64,000 nucleotides of DNA from Uloborus plumipes (Eukaryota; Arthropoda; Arachnida; Araneae; Uloboridae), in the NCBI GenBank assembly GCA_038373865.1, contig JAXGGA010001090.1, forward strand, positions 105,958 through 169,957, read 5' to 3'. Shown one piece after another: positions 36,910 to 48,929 of the stretch. Every line of letters begins with the position of its first letter. The first letter of the stretch is position 1. The position numbers and the translations under genes are program-made. The notes beneath the pieces are model-generated. The model was not told the DNA's origin and ran no database searches. It saw only the letters and a list, made by a program, of their open reading frames with translations.

Positions 36910-38900
36910 GACTTATTTGTGCTTTTAGACGTTGCTTTTTGGTTTTTACTCAATATCACTCTGTTTTTCCTTTCATTATTATTTTTGAAATTTTGATTTT
37001 TCGGAAACGAAAGAAAAAAAAAAAGATAAGATTTTATCTTAGTCGAAATATCATTTTAAACTTATATTATGAGAGTTAAAATGTACAGATATTTGCCGAA
37101 AAGTAAACATAAAATATATTTGTGTTATGTCAGTAAGTAGAATGTCATTGGTTACAGATACAGATACAGATCGTGGGGTTCATTCGGTACAGAGCGTGAG
37201 CCCTTTTGCCGGGTATGAAAGTGGGGTGATTCGAAAAGTTCTGACATTGAAGGTATGAATGGGGGGGGGTCATTGGTTGAGATTGAAACTTAAATATAAG
37301 AATAGACACCGAACACAACTAGTCGAATTTGAATCTTAAGCAATATTAGTTTGCAAATGAGCTATTAGTTTTTTTTCCAAAGAAACATTTTTTTAACTCT
37401 TATTTTACTTACGGAGACATTTTTTCTTGAGTTATCAAGGCTTATCAATTTTCAGTTGAAACGTTTTAACTGAAAAAATTAAGTGTTCAGGGTTTTAAAT
37501 CATTTTGTTTCGTTTTTTTCTTGTATAAAGTCTTCATAACTTCTAACAGGAAATTAAAGAAACGTGCAGTAATATTTTTCATCATTGCCTCAAAATTTCT
37601 AACTGATCAGACATTTTTACATTTTTCAGCAAAAAACACCAAAAAGTGCAAGATAAGATCCGTATTACAAATAAACTTTTATAGGACAAACGTATAATCC
37701 AATTAAATGGCTGAGATTCATTACTTAGAGCAAAACTGCGAACTTTTGCTTAGTATATAATTGTTTTTTTTTTTTTTCAGAGGCTCACAACAATTTCAAG
37801 CATTCCTTCACAAAAAACAAACAATTCTCTAGCAAATATTTTTACCATGCCACTCTACTTCGGAAAAATGTATAACTAGGGCAGTTAATAATTCACACAA
37901 AAATTACTCGAGAAAATAAAACCTTGTTACCATGCTTAATTGAAGTCAAATGAAGCAAGAGTCAAAAACTATTTTTAAGTAACCTTCTTACGAGAAAAAA
38001 AAAGAGAAAACTCACCTTTTTATCCCCATTTTAACTAGAAAAATGCGATACGTATAATCTCCTTTTCATAAGAAAACATTTTGAAGAGCAGAACTGCTTT
38101 GACCTTTTTTGCATTCCTTACCTTCAATTTCGGTGCAAAATGTATTTTTATCCGTTAATCAAAACTCATTACACAGCGTCAAAAAAAAAGTTGCAATGCC
38201 GTAATGTTGTCTTAAGCATCGAAAAATTTCGAAGATAATTTTCTCATGCAGCATGTTTGAAAGTGAAGAGAACTAAAAAAAAACATACCCACCCACACAC
38301 TAAACAATTTTAATACATGTATGGTTTCAGGAAATTTAGCATACCTGGGATTTCAATTATCCTCCTTTGGAAGTAAAGTTTCTAAATAGAAACAGTTTTT
38401 TGGATTCTGATAAGTTTTTCTTTTCCTTTTTTTCTGTTTTGCGCGTAATGTAACATATAATGCTTTATAGTTTATTCGAAAATATTTAAAACACGTGTAC
38501 ATGCTGATCAATTGAAGAGAGCTGATGTGCATTGCCTAGTAACTTTGTTTTTTGTCTCTAAATTTTCCATTGTAACAACTAATGCATCTCGTTTTTTCAT
38601 GAATTTAACTGCGCATTTCGAACTCATTTTTTAGTGTCAATATTTGTTTGAAACTGTCTTGAATCATGTGTAATAGTATTTGTATAAATTAGAGTTAAAT
38701 ATTTTATTCCCAAAGCATAACTAACTGAAACATTAGTTTATAAAATACTTCATCAGAAAAGTTATAAATAAACCAAACCAATTAACTCTAAATTTGAAAT
38801 ATTTAACACAGAAAACTTAACAAATTAAAACACATGTGCATGTAACAAAACTTGCTTTTATTCATTTACTGTGCAAATTAACTATATTTTTGTTTAATTT
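36910..38900. other. Non-coding AT-rich DNA
   Basis: No gene. A less AT-rich patch at about 37150-37270 (triple CAGATA, GAGCGTGAGCCCTTTTGCCG) might be regulatory. A T-run is at 37767-37779. Confidence 0.35.
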
Positions 38901-38906
38901 ACAGAA

Positions 38907-40897
38907 GGGCAATTCCACGGTAACTTACGTTACATTTCGACCAACTCTTATACATTTAGTACCTCAGTACAGACAAATTTTGTTGTACAAATCTTGTATG
39001 AAAGCATTTTTTGAAAATGACAGTTGAAAGCAAAATTAAAATGCAAAAATATTCGATGCATTTAAATTTTACAAAATCTAGCAGTCAAAGATAAGGCAGT
39101 AACTTGCGTTACACAAAAAGGGAATGACATAATATGAAAATTGGTTCTGAGGCAAATTTCTGCTCTATTACAGCTGTTTTATTGTTTGAAGCATAATTTA
39201 TCAGTTCCTTATAGTGCTTAGGAATATATTTTCATTAATTTAAAAATTTATTTCAAAAATTGAAAATTATGGGAATTTTTAACTGGGTAACTTATGTTAC
39301 AATAACTTACGTTACAAAATTTACTTACAAGCATATCTTTATTACAAAAATTAATGAATGAAAATTACAGCTTAGTTTAGATCGAAACATTGAAACTTAA
39401 CAATTATGAATTAAATTTACAGAAATTTAATATCAAACTCAATGAAAAATCAAAAATATTACATAACATAAGACTTAAATCTATACTGGCTGCTGCTATT
39501 AACAAGTTCAGGTAATTCAATTTTTCAAATCATTCTTTCTTTCTTATTATAAATTTCATCTGTCGTTACTGGCCATTTCAAATTGGTTCCAACAGCAGCC
39601 ATTACTTATATTTTAAACTCGTTTTCTTCAATAATCGTCACAACTCAAGGATACAATGTATTTTCGTACTTTACCACACACCACTTACCAGCTTTTATCT
39701 CTGTTTTTTCTTCTTGTTCCTTAAAATACATAACTAAACGAAACCCCGTAGTTTGTTAATTTCTAGTTCTTAAATGGTCATTGTCAATGTGCGGATCTTC
39801 AGAAAGTATTTTTGATAAATTTTGCTTTTTCTAACATATTTCAATACCATAAAGAGGGACTTATATTTAAAAATCTGTAATATCCACATGACTTTTCTCA
39901 TACCCCTTCTACAGCGTATCTTTTCTGCAGAGTTTAGTGGCATTTTAATGCAGAATAAAATGTATTTCACCTGTAAGAGATAAAATATTTTTGTATTTGT
40001 TACTTCTAACACATATTTGCTAACTTTAATTCATAACAGAAGTCATTTTTGAATAATTTATAGTACATTACTCCTAAATATTCTGAATGCAGTGATATTG
40101 TTTAAAGAGAATTAATATCTGAAAAGCCAAAAAGAAACATATAATTTATAATAGAGGTGTATTGTAATCTTATTAACAAATAAAGACATTTTAAGAAATA
40201 TGATTAATTTAAATTAAGTAAATACAGTACAAATTCAAAAGAATTCTTGCATAAATTACTCCTACTTACCACATAGGTTTATTTCACAATTTACTTTCTT
40301 TATAAATACAAGTATTTAAGTTCTACTTGGGTAACTTACATTACCTGCATATGTTGGTAACTTAAGTTACACGTTTTGATTGTCGCACAAAAAATTAAAT
40401 AGACAATATTTAAAAAAAAACTTTAACTATTTGCTTAACACACACTTATAAGATAGAAAATATAGCATTGTTAACATTGCATTGCCCTTTGTTTATGCAC
40501 ATCATGAACTTTAACATGTTTTTGGTAACTTATGTTACATAGAACAGTGCATTTTTGAAGTTAACATAAATCACTTAATTTACGTGAAAACTCTCGTTTT
40601 AGCAATTCACAATATTGAATTAAAGTGTAATAATCAATATTCTTCCTTTAAAACAGTTATCTAAAGAAAAAAATTGAAACTTACCAACGTTGAAAGATTG
40701 ACCATTTGCTTTGCCAAAAGTTAAATATTCCATTTCCAACTTCAAAGTGCTGGCAAAACTAAAAATACTACATTCTTGACAAAAAATGAGTATAAATAAT
40801 AAACTTCTAACATTTTTAAACCGAAAAATATGTAAAACAGACGCATTGCTGTAATTTAATTTTTCCAACGCTTTTCCACACTTGCATGGAATTGCCC
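38907..40897 (-). mobile_element. Pogo-like element, GTAACTTACGTTAC family (about 2 kb)
   Basis: Ends GGGCAATTCCACGG on the left and, inverted, GGGCAATTCCATGC on the right. The 14-bp palindromic word GTAAC-TTAY-GTTAC occurs at 38920, 39099, 39287, 39302, 40331, 40357 and 40525, clustering toward both ends. The interior carries a minus-strand remnant of a pogo-type C-terminal domain at 39503-39737. AGAA lies outside both ends, but the target duplication is not certain. The two bracketing clusters and coding remnant support an internally decayed autonomous element. Confidence 0.72.
39503..39737 (-). pseudogene. Pogo-type transposase C-terminal remnant
   Basis: In one minus-strand frame, interrupted by three stops, one reads YFKEQEEKTEIKAGKWCVVK, YENTLYP, VVTIIEENEFKI, VMAAVGTNLKWPVTTDEIYN and KKERMI, ending KIELPEL. 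The F/N-x-W-K-WP...DE..Y...I..P arrangement resembles the small C-terminal module in arthropod pogo/Jerky-like transposases. The minus-strand frame 39770-40012 lies just upstream and may belong to the same decayed gene. No DDE residues are recognisable. Confidence 0.6.
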
Positions 40898-41459
40898 AGA
40901 AGCTCAAAGTATTTTAATTGGTACAAAATAATAATATGAAAAAACGAAATTTTCCTGTCTTTTTTGTTGGGGAAGGTGGGGTACCTCGGACCTATTTTCA
41001 CTTTTCAATTTTTAATTTTATAACTATTTGCCATATCTAAATACAAACACCTTTAGTTGAAACTTTATGATTTTTCACACAACATATAAATTACCTTAAA
41101 ACGTTATTGAACTTAATTCAATAAGATTTTTTGAAAGAAACCGAATAATACATTTAGTACCGAGGTACACCACTGGTGGTGTACCTTGGGTCTTGGGATG
41201 GTGTACCTTGGACCAATGATTAACAGGTAAAGAAAACATAATTTTCACTAAGATCATCATTATTCATGAATCAGTAAACCACGCATAAAATTAGAAATAC
41301 ATTTTTTGTTTCAAATATGAATAAAAATTTAGATCTTATTATCTTGTTACATTTCACTTTTTTAATAAAATGACAAGATGCTCTAGCTTCTGAAATCCAT
41401 ACTAATGATTGTTCCTTAAGCTACACTTATTTCTAACCAAGATTGTAATTGAATAAGTT

Positions 41460-42010
41460 AATTCCAAATGTTAACTTCTGAAGTTACCTTTCTGATCCAC
41501 AAGATAGTATTGGGTGTGGTAGCTTGAATACGTCCTTTGTGTCAACTTCATAAATGGTAGTTCTCTTGTGAGCTTCTCACAGTTTGGATCTTTTTCTGAT
41601 ATTTAACTTCATATCCATCATTAGCAATAGAATTAATCTCTGCAAGAAAATAGTGGATAGCTTTTCTTGCCAGTAAATTTTACCAAAACAAAATCTGAAT
41701 ATTGATGTTATCTGGATATTCTAGCTCATTAAAATCTTCCTCTGAAACATTGGATTCCTTTTATAAATCTTCAATATTCTAAGTTCAATATAAGTTCAGA
41801 CTCTGATGAATAAAATAGTTTTCTCTTTACTGGCTTGGTAGGGTTTTACAATCTTAGTTCGCTTTACTTTTTCATTGCCCCCTTTTAGCCTTTTCTATTT
41901 TAAGCCGCTCTTTCCGGGATGTATCGGTCAAAATACAAGACTTTTTTTTAGGTCTTCCCCTACGGAATCCTTAATCCATATCCTTATTTCTTCAGGGGAG
42001 TTATTATGCT
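41460..42010 (-). pseudogene. Pogo-type transposase C-terminal remnant
   Basis: Minus-strand reading, from high to low coordinates, gives SPEEIRIWIKDSV, then in another frame GRPKKKSCILTDTSRKERLK and IEKAKR, then DFVLVKFTGKKS, and after a further shift HYFLAEINSIANDGYEVKYQ followed by KKIQT. GR-x-K..S.ILTDT and the V.YFLAEI...YEVKY module are characteristic of C-termini of pogo/Jerky-like transposases in arthropods. The gene is frameshifted several times, and the DDE domain is absent from the element. Confidence 0.7.
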
Positions 42011-42643
42011 TGGCAAAGAAGTACTAGCTTCAGATGTTGACAATTGACACACCAGTAAAATCTTTTTGTGTGTTTTCTTCTTGCTTTTGCATTGAGCGAT
42101 CAGTGACATTTGATGGCCGGAAATCAAAATCTTCAAAAAATATTTTCATTCAGTGGATGTAAACCCTAATAACCGAGTTGGTGGTGTATTGCACATATAA
42201 ATGTAGTAAAGAATTCATCATTAGCTTTACCATAAATCATAAATATGCAGTAGCAAAACTGCATATTAAGTTTGTAATTTAAGTTAATTTTTTTTAATTT
42301 TAGAAGAGAACATTTCACTTGAATTTTAAGAAGCATTTTAACAAACTAAAGAACATAAAATGTTAGGAGTTGTAAGCTATGCACTGTAGAAGTGTGTACC
42401 TCGAACCAGTCCAAGGTACACCACCTGTATTAAGTTCGAGGTACACCACTTAGTGACAAAAAACAAAATAACTGACCATTATGTTACAATTAGAATTAAC
42501 TTTGTTTCAAGCACACAGTGTTATAGCTAGAACATGACTGTATAATGCATGACCCTCATGTCAGAATAAACAATATATGTTTTAGAATAAAAATACACAA
42601 AAGTATCTGGAAAAACTTACTTTTGAATGTTGGATCTTTTTTA

Positions 42644-43387
42644 CTTCCTTTTACGTAGTAAAGGAAGTATTGTGATCGCGAAAAAAAAAATCACTCAAAT
42701 TTGAGTCTAAATTTTGATTTTGCTCACCCCCGAATGAAAATTCCTTAGTTTTTTTGACCTGTTAGCACGTGTATATGTACCTAGCAACATATAAGCAGCC
42801 GAAAAATTTTTTTCAACCACCCCCGAGTTAATTACGACGAGTTTTCTCGTGACGTCTGTATGTACGTGTGTGCGTATGTGGGTCGCATAACTCAAAAACT
42901 ATATGCCGTAGAAGCTTCTAGCTTGGTATGTAGGCTCTGAGGATGGTCTAGTTGTGCACCTCCCCTTGTGGTTGCATTTGAATGTTCCCAAGGGGGTGTT
43001 TTACCCCTTTTTTGGGGTAAATCAGTGTTAATTTCAATGCAGACTCAAGTGATATGAATTGGCGCGACCACTTGGCGATATGTCGCCAAGCTTTTGGTCG
43101 CCGTTTGACGCCAACTTGGCGACATATCGCCAAGTTGGCGACAAATTTGGCGAAAAAAATATTTTTCGAATTTGGGTTCAACTTGGCGCTATTGACGATA
43201 TTTTGCGAAAAATTCACTGAATGATATTAAAATCAGCAATATTTAGAAAATTAACCATTGCAAAATATTTTTTGCATTGTTTCGTGGCAGATTAGGGGAG
43301 TAAATATTTGAATTGTTACCTTGCTCACTCCAAGAACTTTTTTTAACACTTAAGGCAACTACTAAGAAATTTACACGTAAAAGGAAG
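42644..43387. mobile_element. Nested MITE of the CTTCCTTTTACGT family (744 bp)
   Basis: Inverted ends CTTCCTTTTACGT at the left and right, with TA outside (42642-42643 and 43388-43389). The interior contains GGAAGTATTGTGATCGCG, TCGCATAACTCAAAAACT, GAATGTTCCCAAGGGGGTGT and a cluster of inverted GGCGACATATCGCC words at 43070-43145 that can form a cruciform. It matches the decayed copy at 2849-3635. Nested in the GTACCTCGGACC element. Confidence 0.8.
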
Positions 43388-44519
43388 TAGTGTGGGGTCC
43401 ATACCAGATTTTTTAATAATACTTCAATCAGATGAGCTTTCAACAAAACAGAAAGGTATGCACTGATACCTCTAGAGGCAAATATTTTAATTTTACATGT
43501 TTCTAGTCAACTATTTTAATAAGCAGAGCTATAATCAGCCTAGGTCCAAGGTACACATATGTCCGAGGTACACTACTTACCCCTATATGGTTTAGATTTA
43601 GATACATATTTATTCTTTAACTTTAACCCTTTATCCCCAGACGGGACTCAGAAGTCCCCCTATATTAATTTAGTATTATGAATCCCATATGGCTGGAATC
43701 ATGCTGAAGCTTTTAAGTACCACTCCTTGTACTTCGCTGAGAGGCCGACAGATGGTACCTGCAATCGGAAACAGTTTTTCTTATTGGCCCTAAGGCACAG
43801 GGGGCCTTAGACCCTTCATATTTTCAAAATTTGTAAAATTAATTTGGGACATAAACGCTGAAGTTCTATAGATGATAAGTGGTAAACCTATCTGCAGTAA
43901 GGCTTCTAAAATAAAGCCACATATATTGAAGAACTGTTACGAATTTAAAAAAAAAAAAAGTTAACCACTTTCAAGAAATTTTAACTGCTGGTCCAATCTG
44001 CAACTCGAAAACTGAATAACTGAATTATGCCAGTATCAATCTCACCTAAGTAGCAGATCAAGTAATCATTGAATACTTCATGTGCTTTTATAGAGGTTTC
44101 TTTGAGATATTTTACTGTGTTTTTTGAGTAATTGAATTAATCATGGATTCCGGTTTCTCTTTTATTCTTCTACTGGCTATACCGATAGCGTAAGAAATAC
44201 AAAAATCTATCGCCCAGTAAGAGGGCACTTAAATTGTTCATTCACCTAAACCGCTGTTGGAGTAACAGGGCTGTAAGTTTCCACAATGCTGATTGGATCA
44301 GCAAAACTCATTGCATGTGACTTTCATTCAGTAAATCCATCTTAAATATTAAAAAAGGTAGTGTAAGTCAGAGTTAACTAGTTAAAAGTAATGTATCGTA
44401 AAAGTTAATGCATGATTAAATAAAAAAAAAGGTCGTATGTTTAAGTAAAAATCCTTCTCTTGAAATTAAATTTACGCACTCTTGAGATTTTGCATATATG
44501 TTTGCAAGACCATCAATTA

Positions 44520-45817
44520 CCGTAAAAAGGGGTGTATAGGAACAGCGTGGTGATTCGGAATAATACTTCCTGCTCATACAAAGAAATTCTTCATAAATAT
44601 ACCTTCGGATATTTTTGGCAGTTAAATATTTTTTAGAAAGACAATATTATAAGAAGTAGGAAAAAAATATTTTTGTCATTCTGGCAACACTATTGGCTTC
44701 TGAGCAAGGCTGCAAGCGGGAAGCAAAAAAACATCAAGTTTTCATGGTCCGCAAAACTTTGTATGTAAGTACAGACTACTTTATATGTCAAATCGAAGAA
44801 TTGTATTCTTTTAATTATGCATATATCTGAGCAACAGAGACATAAGAAGAGACAACATATTTTAATTGTGGCATAAAGATGCAAAATTCTTCATAAAGTC
44901 ATGAGATAAGGATTTTTAGGGTGAATCGGAACACTTTGTTCTGTTGTTCCAATTCAAGCTTATTTAAAGGATAGTGTTAAAAAAATCTAGATTCTAACCC
45001 CAATTCTTCTAGTCAAAACAAGGACAAGGATTAATTACTGTTTATCCCTTCTCGTGAGCAACTATATCTTAGAATGATAGAAAGTTGCAGATTTAAAAGG
45101 ATTTTTGCTCCAGGAGACTTCTTTTCACCCTAAATACGTGGGGAAAAGTCATACAGACTTTATGTAGCAAAACTCCAGCACACACTGATGAATAAGTAGG
45201 AAAATCTTACAGGACAGTCCCCAAAACAGAGAGATTTCAAGAAACTAAAGAAAAGGTAGCGTTCATCCCAGAAGATGTTATGAAAAAACTTAAGCCAAGC
45301 CACAACTCCTAGTTTTAAGGACAAGTACATATTTGTAGACGACATGAGTGACTTCAATTTATGATAAATCTTTGTATTTCAATTCAAAAGCATTGCTTAA
45401 AATAATTTTTTATTTTTTATAAGGTAAAAATTATTTTGAATTTTGACAAATCATAAGCTTTTACAGATTGTTACTGTCATAGAAAATAAACTTTTATTTG
45501 ACAGTAACAATCTGTTCTTATTCTCCCCCATCAACATTACTCATGTTTGTGAGACCTATTATGGGTTAAATTGAAAAATTAAAAATTTTAACATGTGTTC
45601 CGATTGACCCCTATCAGCGGGGTGATTCGGAACTCCCCAAAATTCCTATATATATAAATAATAACTGTTCAAAATGATTAGTCTTTGCTTGAAATATCAA
45701 AAACAAAGCAAGACCGAAGTTTTTACCCAAAAAATCAAATTAAAATAAAACATCTTTTAATTGCTTTTTTTTTTACAATCAAAGCAGAAAAGTGTATCGA
45801 TTGACCTTATTTTACGG
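44520..45817 (+). mobile_element. Pogo-like element, GGTGATTCGGAAC family (1.3 kb)
   Basis: Ends CCGTAAAAAGGGGTG on the left and, inverted, CCGTAAAATAAGG on the right, with TA outside each (44518-44519 and 45818-45819). The word GGGTGATTCGGAA or its inverse lies at about 44548, 44919, 45597 (inverted), 45617 and 45794 (inverted, diverged). A C-terminal transposase remnant is on the plus strand at 45221-45362. Too short for a whole gene, so this is an internal-deletion derivative. Confidence 0.72.
45221..45362 (+). pseudogene. Pogo-type transposase C-terminal remnant
   Basis: Reads VPKTERFQETKEKVAFIPED, VMKKLKPSHNS, then one frame away SFKDKYIFVDDMSDFNL and a stop. The I.P.DV...L.P.......Y.F.DD...F pattern resembles the extreme C-terminus of pogo/Jerky-like transposases. 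One frameshift interrupts it near 45313. Assignment rests on pattern and position between subterminal repeats. Confidence 0.5.
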
Positions 45818-45984
45818 TACTCGAAACTTTGTTATGATGAATTGCAACACTGTCATTCTATAATGACATTTTAAAACCTTTACATCAAAAACAGCTTTAA
45901 AAATAACTTTAAACAGATATAAGATATTGAACATAGAACCTTTCTAAATGTTTATGTTAAATGAAAAAAAAAGTTGTTGTTCTT

Positions 45985-46262
45985 GCCTTGTGCCAGGTAA
46001 GCTGGCACTTTGGAGTGCCCTACTTCACTATTCCAATTGTACCGTTCTTTGGTGTGAAGTCCGACTTCCACAGTACACACATGCCATAGGGATCCGCTTA
46101 TAGGGTAAGTAACCATTCACAGCATAATAACACATCCACGCACAGAAAGGAAGGTGGCAGGAGAGAGAAATTAAATTCATGGCCAAGCCGGGACTCGAAC
46201 CTAGGACACTTCCTTCCCAGACTGACTTCTCTGACCGCTAGACAAGGTGGCCGGCTATTAAA
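45985..46262 (-). mobile_element. tRNA-derived SINE
   Basis: On the minus strand the head at 46262-46170 contains GTCTAGCGGTCAGAGA (A-box-like) and GGTTCGAGTCCCGG (B box), both RNA polymerase III promoter parts. The body continues to about 45985. Part of the body (CACACATGCCATA, then CCG.T.ATAGGGTA) recurs at 56150-56225 in a second, headless copy. The 5-prime acceptor-stem pairing expected of a real tRNA is not evident. Confidence 0.75.
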
Positions 46263-46269
46263 GTAGTAG

Positions 46270-46512
46270 AACATGTTCTGGAACCAGAAACCAAGCATAC
46301 CAAATCAAATGAAAGGAAGATAATAAAACTAGGAATAAAAGCAGCAATGTGCAAATACAAATTCTTCACTTAAAATGAAAATTTACCAAGCTCTCTCTTT
46401 TTTTTTGCAGATATTTTTCCAAATCTTCAATTACTCAAAATAATGTTGCGATGATTTATGCTACTCTCATTCTAACCATTACATTTTCAAAGTCTTTACA
46501 TAAAAGAAATAG

Positions 46513-46546
<34 letters not shown>

Positions 46547-46780
46547 AATAACTTGAACCAACAATAAAATATTAAACATATAGTCTTTCTAAATGTTAAT
46601 GTTATATACAAGAAAATAGTACAACATGTAACTAGCACAAGGAGCCATGTACACCGTTTCAAGTGAAAGGAAGAGAATAATAATGACTGTGCTAAGAAGA
46701 AAACACATAATTTTAATGCCATAGTCACTTAAGCAGATTGGTAAATAAAATTCTATTGCTAGAGGCGTTAGAGGAAAACA
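46270..46780. other. Non-coding DNA with an (AAT)n tract
   Basis: An imperfect (AAT)n microsatellite lies at 46511-46550. The minus-strand frame 46456-46728 crosses it and is rejected. Confidence 0.6.
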
Positions 46781-47260
46781 AACAAATCTTTGCTGAAATT
46801 TCTCGGGAATGACGGTAGTTCATTATCTCTTTCGGATAATATACTGCTGAAATATCACAACAATAACAATTAACCGCAATCGCGTCTGGGAAATGAGTCT
46901 TTCTCCGGAAAGTCTTGGAAGGGAAATAAGCAATTATAAGAAAAAATATATTCAGAGATTAGCAAGAAAGTTTTTACTCTTACCAATCTTCTTTTATCAC
47001 CAAACTAAGACGTTCCGAACGACACATTCATAAGGTATTTCGAAAAAAAATCTGCGCCTTTAACGAGGCCGCAAATGGCGGTGCTATAACTGGTTGCTGC
47101 ATGTTAACAGAATGATTCTGACTTTCCATAAAGAGATAAAAACCCGAGTAATTCCCTGCGAGGCAAATATATCCTTGGAAACATGTACAGCTGGTTTAAT
47201 ATTCGTTTTTGAGATTATTGATACGACGGAAAATTTTTGCAATTGGATTGGAATAAACAT
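46780..47260. promoter_or_regulatory. Candidate conserved noncoding element
   Basis: Less AT-rich than its flanks and free of long frames. Contains ACAATAACAATTAACCGCAA (Sox- and Runx-like words), GAGGCCGCAAATGGCGGTGC, CCATAAAGAGATAAAAA and TAACTGGTTGCTGCATGTTA. A developmental enhancer is a plausible guess, based only on motif density. Confidence 0.3.
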
Positions 47261-48565
47261 AGGTAAGCACTGATCAGTTTTTCTTTAAATGAGCTCCTTA
47301 GTATTGATCCAAATGGAGAAGATTGGATATTTATATGTTGTCGCATAATTAACCTCCAAAGTGAAACTTCACAATTGTTCTTTCAAGCCAGTATTTACTA
47401 GAAGCTAATTCTGTGTGCGCGCTTGTATGAAGTAGGTAGTAAAGTTTTATTTATAAGCTTCATTAAATTCTACCTCATTTAACAACAAAAATAAGCCTCC
47501 GGCTAGTCCAAAGAGAAACTAGCTTGGGTAATCACATCCTTAGCTACCTTACTTGATGAGAAAGGGAAGTAAATTAAATTGATGGCTTTTGAGAAAGTAT
47601 ATTTTCAGAAAGCTTCAAAACGTAAGATAATTGCACCAAAAGAGAAAACTTACGTAAAAAAATATGTTCTTAGTATAATACGCAGAAGATTAAATGAAAC
47701 TTGGAAATAAAGAAATGAAATTTAGATTTGTAAAGACACTAAGCTGCATTTTGTATGTGTATATAGTTACCATTACGATCTTTCCTAATGCACATGTAAG
47801 ACGACTTAATGACTCAAATAAAGATATGTCACTGAAGCTTTTATTATTTTGTTTTTTTTTTAAACCGTACTAAAGTTTTTCAATTGATACCATATTTTAA
47901 AAATAATTTAAGTGTTCTAATGGTTTATTTATTTCTTGATGTCATTAATTAGAATAAAAGGAGCGCTGTGACTTTTTCATGAACCTTTAATTCATAATGA
48001 TTACTTAAATTTATATGGTTATACAAAACGAATGCTCAATAAAAGGGAGTGAATGTCATCTGAAAGTTTTAATTTTTTGTTTAAGATATTTATCTACCTA
48101 CACTCTCTTTTGTGGAGTAAATTCTTAATCATTGTAAATAAACTAAAAGTGCTAATTTTTTCATCATATTTAAAAACATTTAATTATAAAGTTAAAGCAT
48201 CCTTATTAAAAATTAATACCTCTTAATAGTGAAAATGAATATCACCTAAAACTCAATAGTTTGTCAGACATTAATTTGTCAATCTATGGTTTTGCTTCGG
48301 GTGAATTTGTAATTCGTTTAAATACATTTTTAAATTTCCAGATCCGGCACTGGAATTATTGAAATTGACTAAAACTAAGCATTTACAAATCGCGAAATGC
48401 TTCGCTTTAATTTCTTATTACAGGTCTATTATTGCAGCTAAAATTCTTAATTTCTTTCATATTTAAATTTTGCATGCACTTGGTAACAATCAAATACTTT
48501 GTACAACGCTCTGGCAATTTTTAAAGCTGATGTCTACTTTGTTTTCTCCTTTTTTCCATGGTAAT
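47261..48565. other. Non-coding AT-rich DNA
   Basis: No gene, transposon end or strong repeat recognised. Confidence 0.4.
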
Positions 48566-48929
48566 AAATACCCTAGCAGCACAATCTTATCGGCCGATGA
48601 TCGGCCATTCATCGAAACCCGATGAAATTCTCATCGGCCGATGATCGGGTTTCGATGAGTTCTCATCGGGAATTGCTCCAATATGTCTCATCGGCCAAAC
48701 AGAATCCGAGCTGCAAAATCCGACGAGTTTACGATGAGATTTGGATCAATTTACGAGCAGTGCAGTCCCGTGCCGATGAATTTAGGATCAATTTTGGATG
48801 AAAATACGATGTGATTTAGATCAATATACGAGCAGTATAGTTCCGTGGCAATAAATTTTGGATCAAAATGCGATGAAAATTGGATCAATGTACGCGCAGT
48901 TTAGTTCCGTGACGATGAATTTTGGAACC

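Larger units (their letters stand above)
40969..43583 (-). mobile_element. Pogo-like element, GTACCTCGGACC family (2.6 kb)
   Basis: Left end GGGGAAGGTGGGGTACCTCG followed by GACC. The right end, inverted, reads GGGGTAAGTAGTGTACCTCG then GAC. Variants of GTACCTCGGACC lie at 40981, 41161 (inverted), 41181, 41203, 42394, 42410 (inverted), 42435 (inverted), 43543 and 43561 (inverted). A minus-strand transposase remnant is at 41460-42010. A second element (42644-43387) is nested near the right end. TA follows the right end; the left flank has mutated or differs. Confidence 0.75.

Noticed and set aside
39770..40012. 80-codon minus-strand frame as an independent gene
   Set aside because: It lies just upstream of a pogo-type C-terminal remnant inside the same element and is more likely part of that decayed gene.
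38920..40538. CRISPR-like array of short palindromic repeats
   Set aside because: Spacing is irregular (15 bp to about 1 kb), repeats are imperfect, and they bracket a transposon in eukaryotic DNA.
46170..46262. Functional tRNA gene on the minus strand
   Set aside because: A and B boxes are present, but acceptor-stem pairing is not evident and a SINE-like body follows, with a second body copy elsewhere.
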